From Methanosarcina sp. UBA5 (GTDB taxonomy: Archaea; Halobacteriota; Methanosarcinia; Methanosarcinales; Methanosarcinaceae): 56,624 bases of DNA. The translations under genes were made by a program, and so were the position numbers. This document shows, piece by piece, positions 51,104-56,624 of the stretch. The stretch lies in contig NZ_DAVG01000137.1 of the NCBI RefSeq assembly GCF_002505485.1, positions 1-56,624 on the forward strand. The letters run 5' to 3'. Position 1 is the stretch's first letter. The number at the start of each line of letters is the position of its first letter. The notes under the pieces were generated by a model. It ran no database searches and was not told where the DNA came from. It worked only from the letters and a program-made list of their open reading frames with translations.

Positions 51104-51352
51104 TTAGTAATTACGTGTAAAGAATAATTCATACAAATATCTAGTAAAGTCAGGGAAAATAAATATGAGATAGACAGCAAGCTGCCCAATAGGACAACTA
51201 GGCTTATATCCAATACAACCTAATTCCCATATTCCATTTACACAAACCGCTTTCCCATGAATACACACAGGTTTTGGTCCCGTACAAGGTATTGCACTTG
51301 TCGCTGTGGCTGCCAATGACACTAAAAACAAGACTAAAAGCAAAATAGCCAC
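51104..51352 (-). CDS. Small cysteine-rich secreted protein, partly decayed copy
   Basis: This is an 82-aa protein with a strong signal peptide (MAILLLVLFLVSLAATATSA) and a short cysteine-rich mature part: CTGPKPVC, CVNGIWELGC, GYKPSC. It is a paralogue of the gene at 51538-51825. The first cysteine repeat is complete, but the second breaks off after 'PSCPIGQLAV' and continues as an unrelated hydrophobic tail, so the C-terminus seems lost. It must start at GTG (51352), where the paralogue has ATG. It may be a pseudogene. No function is known to me. Confidence 0.5.
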   Translation of the reverse strand: MAILLLVLFLVSLAATATSAIPCTGPKPVCIHGKAVCVNGIWELGCIGYKPSCPIGQLAVYLIFIFPDFTRYLYELFFTRNY

Positions 51353-51537
51353 TGCCTTTTCTAGCTTTTTGCAAAAGTATCCAAAATATTAAGCACATTT
51401 ATTAATTATACTAAAAATTTGAAAATTTATATTCAATGAACTAAGGTATATCAAGCGAATAAATATATCCTACCTGTAGTAGAAATTTATATTAATAAGC
51501 CCATTTCTGCATTAGTGTAATTTTATTTGGCTCATAT

Positions 51538-51825
51538 CTACTTCAGACATTCCCATTTTCCATTCTTAGGGTTACAGAACGCATGCTTTCCACTAGAACA
51601 ACTAGGCTTATGTCCAGTGCATGTTTTTAATTTGGGTAGTTTGGGAAAACAATCCCATTTTCCATTATTACAGACCGCTGACATCCCTTTACCACAAGAA
51701 GGTTTTCCCTTACAAGTTTTTGAAGTTTGTGCACTTGCCGCAATGGCTGTCAATGATACTAAAAATAAGACTAAGAGCAAAATAGCCATTGCTTTTTTAA
51801 TTCTATTCGATGTTTGAGTTTCCAA
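51538..51825 (-). CDS. Small cysteine-rich secreted protein
   Basis: This 95-aa protein has a signal peptide (helix 'MAILLLVLFLVSLTAIAASA', residues about 13-32) and two copies of a cysteine motif: 'CKGKPSCGKGMSAVCNNGKWDC' landmarks near 37-58 and 'CTGHKPSCSSGKHAFCNPKNGKWEC' near 69-93, that is C-x4-5-C-x8-C-x5-8-C. Eight cysteines in the mature part suggest disulfides or metal binding outside the cell. The start is TTG with GGGGGT upstream; an internal ATG at 51789 is an alternative. I know of no family; it is small, exported and recently duplicated. Confidence 0.65.
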   Translation of the reverse strand: METQTSNRIKKAMAILLLVLFLVSLTAIAASAQTSKTCKGKPSCGKGMSAVCNNGKWDCFPKLPKLKTCTGHKPSCSSGKHAFCNPKNGKWECLK

Positions 51826-52247
51826 GTATAAACCCCCTACCTTGTTTTTTCAATTATATTTTATTATGTTATTGAGAATCAATAGCAATGTATGAGTATG
51901 ATTTTTCAATGAATAATAGTACAGTAGAAATATAAATAAGAAACCGATAATAATTAAAACCTGAAGTTATTAAATCAAGTTTTTACATTTTTCTTAAAAA
52001 TGTTATCTTCTTTAGCTGATTCCAGCTTTTTCAAAAAATTCTGGAGCGCAAAGGTATTGGGCCACGAAATTAAAAAGATACTTATGAACTAGTGCTCTTG
52101 CATAAAAATACAAAGTGAAGAGATTAATCATAACACATACTCAATTAGATCTGAGACATAACAGATAAGGCGAGCTTTTAAAGGATTTAATATAGGCCTT
52201 AAAAGTTTAGAGTGCGTAATGGGATACGCCCTCTAGCAGCTTTGTTC
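51826..52247. other. Intergenic region, 422 bp
   Basis: AT-rich promoter region of the cysteine-rich protein and 3' flank of the serine-hydrolase pseudogene. Nothing else is recognised. Confidence 0.45.
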
Positions 52248-53686
52248 CTAAGATTCTATCTTCGGGAAGGCTCTGAAACCAGTATGCAAGTATTTGATCC
52301 TCCCATCTTTGCTTGGCATGAACCTGATATGCATTGGCTCGGGATTCTCAGGAATAGTTTGAGTGAATTGGTCCTTACCTACCTTCTCTAAAGCAACCTC
52401 ACGATCCTTAGTCTTAATCATAAGCTTGTTATCTTTTATTGTGACACTGGTGATGTTCTCGGGTTGAGGGTTCTGATTCTGTTCCATTGAGTAGTTACCT
52501 ACGTACCTGATCATCTCAGACTCGTTTGTTTCCATAGGCTTTGGTTGAACCTCCGATTTTAGAGGCAACATAAGCTCAAAAGCCTTCTTAGTGGAGTTGG
52601 GCATATTTCTGTCTGCGCCATTATCCAGGATAATCAGGGCGAACTTGTGCTCAGGCACCATCTTGAAAACGCAAGAAAAGCCTTCAAGGTTTCCTCCATG
52701 CTCCACTACATCAACACCTCGGTAGTTATGCAAAATTAAACCATAGCCATAGCTTCCATCAGGATAATAGCTATACAATGGAGTATGGGGCGTGGACATC
52801 TCATTTATCACCCGAGATGAGAGAACCTGCTTGCCATCCAAGGTACCATTATTCATCAGGGCCGTAGCAAATCTACCCATATAATTGACATTGGAGAAGA
52901 GGTATCCAGCAGGCCACTCGGGAACATCCTCCTCAAAAGGCCTATAGACCGTCACATTTATCGATGCATTTCCAATGTGTCCCATAGACATTGGATGGGT
53001 CACAGCAGTTTCCAGGTAGAATGTAGAGTTGTTCATGCCCACAGGCTTTAGGATTCTCTCATCCACTGCATCAGGATAAGGCTTTCCTCCCACGGTCTGG
53101 GCCAAGTAGCCAATCAGGGAAAAACCTGTGTTTGAATAAGAGAAGATCTCTCCTGGATCGGTGAAGAAACTGGAGTCGTTCAATGTCCTTATATACTCCT
53201 CCAGACCGGATTCAACGTCCCATTTATCTTTCTCATAATCTCCAGAGTCTTCTTTCAAGCCAGCTGTATGGCTGAGAAGCTGGCTGGCTGTAACATTGGA
53301 CAGTATCGGGCTTAGATCTTTTATGTAACAGCCCACGGACTTGTTGATATCCACCTTCCCCTCTTCAGCCATAGATAGAAGTGTATAGGCAGTGAAGGGC
53401 TTTGTAGTGGAGCCTATCATGAACAGAGTCTCTGGTGTTACGGGCTGTCCAGTCTCCACGTTGTGGCCACGCCAAAACCTTTTGCATAAACGATCTTATC
53501 GCCGCTAACTATAGCCACGGCGCATCCTGGCGTGTTGGTTACGTTAAGTTCTTCTTGAATGGTCTTATCCAGGGAACTAAAATCGGTTACGTTAGAGGCA
53601 TAGGTTATATTATTAGAAGCAGCAACTGCAGATGGTGCTATCAGGGCGACCATTAGCGCAATATATAGAAGCTCTATCGCTCTCAT
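52248..53686 (-). pseudogene. Beta-lactamase-family serine hydrolase, frameshifted
   Basis: Two frames together make a complete class C beta-lactamase-like hydrolase of about 480 aa. The first (53686 down to 53438) holds a signal peptide (MRAIELLYIALMVALIAPSA) and 'GCAVAIVSGDKIVYAKGFGVA', then runs into a wrong frame. The second, from about 53459, continues with 'ETGQPVTPETLFMIGSTTKPFTA'. The catalytic motif is STTK (S-x-x-K), and YSN is also present. The break lies in GTGGCC-ACAAC-GTGGAG, where one base seems missing or two extra. The whole protein is otherwise in good shape, so the lesion is recent or a sequencing error. GGGGAG precedes the ATG. Confidence 0.8.
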
Positions 53687-53802
53687 ACAAATCTCCCCAT
53701 TTGCGTTTATCTTGGACTATAACATCAGCTCAGAGCATATTGTATGTAAGTATTATAATAGCAAATTTTATAATTAATCTATTTATAATTTATAATCATA
53801 CT

Positions 53803-55047
53803 TTGATCCTGGGGGGGAGTCAATTTAGCCAAAGCGCGTTTTTTGCAAAGAAGATAGTTCATTCTTTATTACTATTCATACTCCTGGCTATAGCTTGGCA
53901 GCCTGTAATGGGAGCAAGCGCTGACAATGAAAGTTTAGTCCTGAATACCAAAACTCCTATAATGACCTTTGAGGGCGGCAAGCTCTACAAAACTGGATCT
54001 CTGAACATAGTCGAGCTTCACGGTAGCTATAGGGAAATGGGAAGACAGTATGGGGCGCTACAAAAGAAGGAGCTGAACGAAATTTACGGTAATATAAGTG
54101 CCGACTTCTACAAAAATCCCGAGTTTACATATGATGTCATGCTGCAGGATGCAAGATATAACTTCAGGTTTTATCCGCAAAGATACAAGGAGATCATATA
54201 CGGAATGGCTGAGACCTCAGGTCTGGGGCTTGATAAGCAGTTGATAGTCAATGATTTAGAAACCTACGTAAACTTACAGGAAGGGCAGTGCTCAGGAGTC
54301 GCTGCATGGGGCAACTATACCTCCGGTGGCCCGCTTGTCTTCGGTCGAAACTACGATATGGGGCCAAAATTCGCTAATTACGCAACTGTAGCTATCTACA
54401 ACCCCGATGATGGAAGTATTCCCGTAGCAAGCATAACTTACACAGGAGTTATCTATGTGACCTCAGGCATGAATAAAGAAGGGATGTTCCTGGAGCTTAA
54501 CAATGGCCAGATCTCCGAGAATATGCAGCGTGATAATAGAGTATTCTCTCCAGTTTCTTTATTCTCATTCCTGGAGAGTTCGACTGATCTCGATCAGATT
54601 GACGCACAATTCCATACATCCTATCCTGATAATGCGTACATAGTGAACGTAGCTAACGAAACAGGGGCATATTCTTACGAATGGGCAACCTCTGATGTCG
54701 TGCGCAGGGCACCCGATAAGGATGGCCTGCTGGTAGCCACAAATCACTTCGTCGATCCTTCCTGGGGATTAGCGCCTATTGCATTAGATGATCAGGACCC
54801 TGCATTTACAGCACATAGGCGTGCAAATCTGCTTGCCCTGGGTGAGAAATATAAAGGAAAGTTTAATCCCGAGGTCATGATGGAGACTATGAGCATTCCC
54901 CTGGAGAAAGGTGGAGCATTTAGAGCTCCTAACGTCACAAGTTATCAAATAGTCGCCGTGCCCAAAGAGCTGAAGGTTTGGGTCAGAGTACCAGAGGTGC
55001 AGGAATGGACTGAGGTAGATCTGAAGCCGCTATTTAACGAAAAATGA
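53803..55047 (+). CDS. C45-type Ntn hydrolase (acyltransferase-like), start uncertain
   Basis: This exported hydrolase of the C45 peptidase/penicillin acyltransferase-like group is about 414 aa. A signal peptide (KKIVHSLLLFILLAIAWQPVMG) lies near the N-terminus. The nucleophile Cys is in EGQCSGVAAWGN, followed by 'GGPLVFGRNYDMG', the usual C45 arrangement. In known members the preceding residues are removed to free the cysteine, but here it lies internal, as in C45 precursors. No ATG with a ribosome site precedes the signal peptide; TTG at 53803 is the best choice, and the frame also passes through a run of seven G. The longer frame from 53632 overlaps the divergent hydrolase and is unlikely. 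Confidence 0.75.
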   Translation: MILGGSQFSQSAFFAKKIVHSLLLFILLAIAWQPVMGASADNESLVLNTKTPIMTFEGGKLYKTGSLNIVELHGSYREMGRQYGALQKKELNEIYGNISADFYKNPEFTYDVMLQDARYNFRFYPQRYKEIIYGMAETSGLGLDKQLIVNDLETYVNLQEGQCSGVAAWGNYTSGGPLVFGRNYDMGPKFANYATVAIYNPDDGSIPVASITYTGVIYVTSGMNKEGMFLELNNGQISENMQRDNRVFSPVSLFSFLESSTDLDQIDAQFHTSYPDNAYIVNVANETGAYSYEWATSDVVRRAPDKDGLLVATNHFVDPSWGLAPIALDDQDPAFTAHRRANLLALGEKYKGKFNPEVMMETMSIPLEKGGAFRAPNVTSYQIVAVPKELKVWVRVPEVQEWTEVDLKPLFNEK

Positions 55048-55082
55048 GTATTTTCTTGAGTGATCGAGTACGAGGTATCAAT

Positions 55083-56624
55083 ATGCTGATCCCAAGAGCA
55101 TTATGGCTATTGAGCATTAAGCCACCTAAACGGCAGAGTCTCACAAGCATCTGCTTTTTTTCCCTGGTTATGGTATGCCTTCTAATGTTTCCCGCAATGA
55201 CGCCTTTGGCAGAAGCTGGAACTAATAATAATGCGACTGGGTTCTCAGCTACCCTCACTGGCTATGAAAATGCGGATAAATTCTTACCTGAAAATGCAGC
55301 AGCATCGATGTTCAATGTCAGCATCACCCCTAATTGGATAAATCGCACTAATTCCTTCTGGTACACAAAGAATGACCGTGAAGGCAAGAAGTTCATGCTC
55401 GTAGATACTGTAAATCTAACTAAGGATGAAGCCTTCGACCATGAGCTGCTTGCTAAGGCTCTCTCTAACGCATCCAAAACCGATGTCAACTCATCAGATC
55501 TTCCCTTTGATAAGATCACATTCCTGCCTGGCATGAGCAGCATACGTTTTTCTGCATTCACCAAATCCTGGCAATGTGACCTCCAGAGCTACCGTGTCAG
55601 TAATGCTTCGCCCTGGGCTGAGGAATCTAAGGGAGAGTTGCTTTCACCTGATGGAGAGCTTGCTGCTTTTGTAAAGGATCACAATATATGGATTAGGGAG
55701 ATGGAAACGGGCAAAAATTATTCTCTGACTAGCGATGGCATTAAGGACTATGGCTATGAGGATTCAGATTTCTTCAACGATACTGTTACTGATGAACGCT
55801 TGGGGATAAAACCTGATCTTCCTGAATCTACAATATGGTCTCCCGATTCAAGGAGAATAGCCACATTCAAAATGGATCAAAGGAATGTCACTCCTATCTC
55901 GCTGCTGCAATATGTGCCCGAGAATAGTTCCAGGCCAAAGGTTTGGACATATAAGTATCCTATGCCAGGAGACGAATATATACCAATGTATGAGCCCATG
56001 GTGCTGGACGTAGTTTCGCGGAAGGTCATTCCTGTTAAACATAGTGCTTATCCTGAGACAAAGGAACTAACATATTCTTATTATTGGAACAAAGCAGGCG
56101 ATACTCTATACTCAATTTACGATGAGAGGGATGAAAAGAAGCTTCACCTTCTGAGAATAGATCCTTCAACCGGTCAAGCAAAAGAAATCCTTAACGAGAG
56201 CGCATCTACCTATATTGAGTGGCAACAACCGAATTTCAAGGTACTGGACAATGGCGGTTTCATATGGTTTTCTGAGCGCAGTGGTTATGGGCATCTTTAC
56301 CTCTATGACAATAACGGAAGCCTGAAAAATTCCATTACGACGGGAAACTGGACTGTAAGAAATCTCTTATATGTGGATGAAAACAGGTCTCTGGTATACT
56401 TCACGGCTGGAGGTCGAGAGACAGGTAGAGACCCATACTATCAACACTTGTACAGGGTTAATTTGAACGGGAGCAACCTGGAACTTCTCACTCCTGAAGA
56501 TGCTGATCATCAAATAAGCATGGCACCGGATGGAAGCACCTTTGTTGATACTTATTCCAGAGTGGATCTTCCGCCAGTTACTTTGCTGAAATCAAGTAAT
56601 GGAAATACACTGCTCACTCTGGAA
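55083..56624 (+). CDS. Dipeptidyl-peptidase IV-like (S9), N-terminal part
   Basis: An open frame runs from the ATG at 55083 to the window end (514 codons, no stop). GAGGT lies 9 nt upstream. It begins with an export signal (helix 'ICFFSLVMVCLLMFPAM', residues about 23-39) and continues as a DPP-IV N-terminal beta-propeller: 'LSPDGELAAFVKDHNIWI' (about 196-213), 'SPDSRRIATFKMD' (about 257-269), then 'DEYIPMYEPM', 'GGFIWFSERSGYGHLYLYD' and 'RNLLYVDENRSLVYFTAGG'. In DPP IV this propeller feeds peptides to a C-terminal alpha/beta hydrolase domain, which lies beyond the window. It follows the Ntn hydrolase by 35 nt, so the two may be co-transcribed. It is likely a surface or secreted peptidase. 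Confidence 0.85.
   Translation, partial: MLIPRALWLLSIKPPKRQSLTSICFFSLVMVCLLMFPAMTPLAEAGTNNNATGFSATLTGYENADKFLPENAAASMFNVSITPNWINRTNSFWYTKNDREGKKFMLVDTVNLTKDEAFDHELLAKALSNASKTDVNSSDLPFDKITFLPGMSSIRFSAFTKSWQCDLQSYRVSNASPWAEESKGELLSPDGELAAFVKDHNIWIREMETGKNYSLTSDGIKDYGYEDSDFFNDTVTDERLGIKPDLPESTIWSPDSRRIATFKMDQRNVTPISLLQYVPENSSRPKVWTYKYPMPGDEYIPMYEPMVLDVVSRKVIPVKHSAYPETKELTYSYYWNKAGDTLYSIYDERDEKKLHLLRIDPSTGQAKEILNESASTYIEWQQPNFKVLDNGGFIWFSERSGYGHLYLYDNNGSLKNSITTGNWTVRNLLYVDENRSLVYFTAGGRETGRDPYYQHLYRVNLNGSNLELLTPEDADHQISMAPDGSTFVDTYSRVDLPPVTLLKSSNGNTLLTLE

Noticed and set aside
51204..51398. Alternative frame over the cysteine-rich gene
   Set aside because: The signal peptide and cysteine motif shared with the paralogue are in the other frame.

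Overview
The window looks like chromosomal DNA of a methylotrophic methanogen of the genus Methanosarcina. The strongest evidence is a methanol-utilisation locus: mtaC and mtaB (17.9-20.1 kb), a RamA-type corrinoid activase (26.6-28.2 kb) and mtaA (28.5-29.6 kb). It is accompanied by four Msr-type (Methanosarcina-specific) regulators, an archaeal TATA-binding protein and an NrpR-type nitrogen regulator. The gene order resembles what I remember of M. mazei, but I could not check the species.

Layout. 0-9 kb is mostly housekeeping on the minus strand: an HTH regulator with a NapH-like ferredoxin membrane protein, sufC-sufB, an NrpR regulator with a metallo-beta-lactamase-fold protein, a zinc-ribbon protein, a non-catalytic cis-prenyltransferase subunit and an OBG-type GTPase. 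A lone plus-strand tRNA-Arg(GCG) follows. 9.4-29.6 kb is the methanol region: two tandem Msr regulators, two tandem hydantoinase-A-like ATPases, a degenerate CDF transporter homologue, a YaaH-family membrane protein, mtaB, mtaC with a very long 5' flank, tbp, a decayed G3E GTPase carrying an IS-like insertion, a third msr, an intact G3E GTPase with a His-rich tail, ramM and mtaA.

30-36 kb holds a Na,K-ATPase-like P-type ATPase, a frameshifted receiver remnant, a stand-alone receiver, a fourth msr and a SAM methyltransferase. 36.3-43.6 kb is a tight six-gene operon for a hydrogenase-4/complex-I-like membrane complex. Its large subunit has lost the NiFe cysteines and its small subunit has lost all four [4Fe-4S] cysteines. 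There is no ferredoxin subunit either, so this looks like an ion-translocating complex with no visible redox cofactor. It is the most interesting system in the window.

44-50.6 kb has a RibD-C reductase, a NatAB-like ABC transporter, a DUF2111-PAS-PAS-GAF sensor without a kinase domain and an iron-sulfur flavoprotein. From 50.6 kb the content is accessory: a MITE-like element, two related cysteine-rich secreted peptides, a frameshifted serine hydrolase, a C45-type Ntn hydrolase and the 5' part of a DPP-IV-like peptidase that runs off the end.

How the genes work together: MtaB moves the methanol methyl group to the cobalt of MtaC, and MtaA passes it to coenzyme M. The Ram protein reductively reactivates MtaC. 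The G3E GTPase may supply zinc or another metal to these enzymes. The Msr proteins, and possibly the neighbouring TBP, plausibly control expression. Protein calls rest on motif reading and remembered family sequences; no database search was run.
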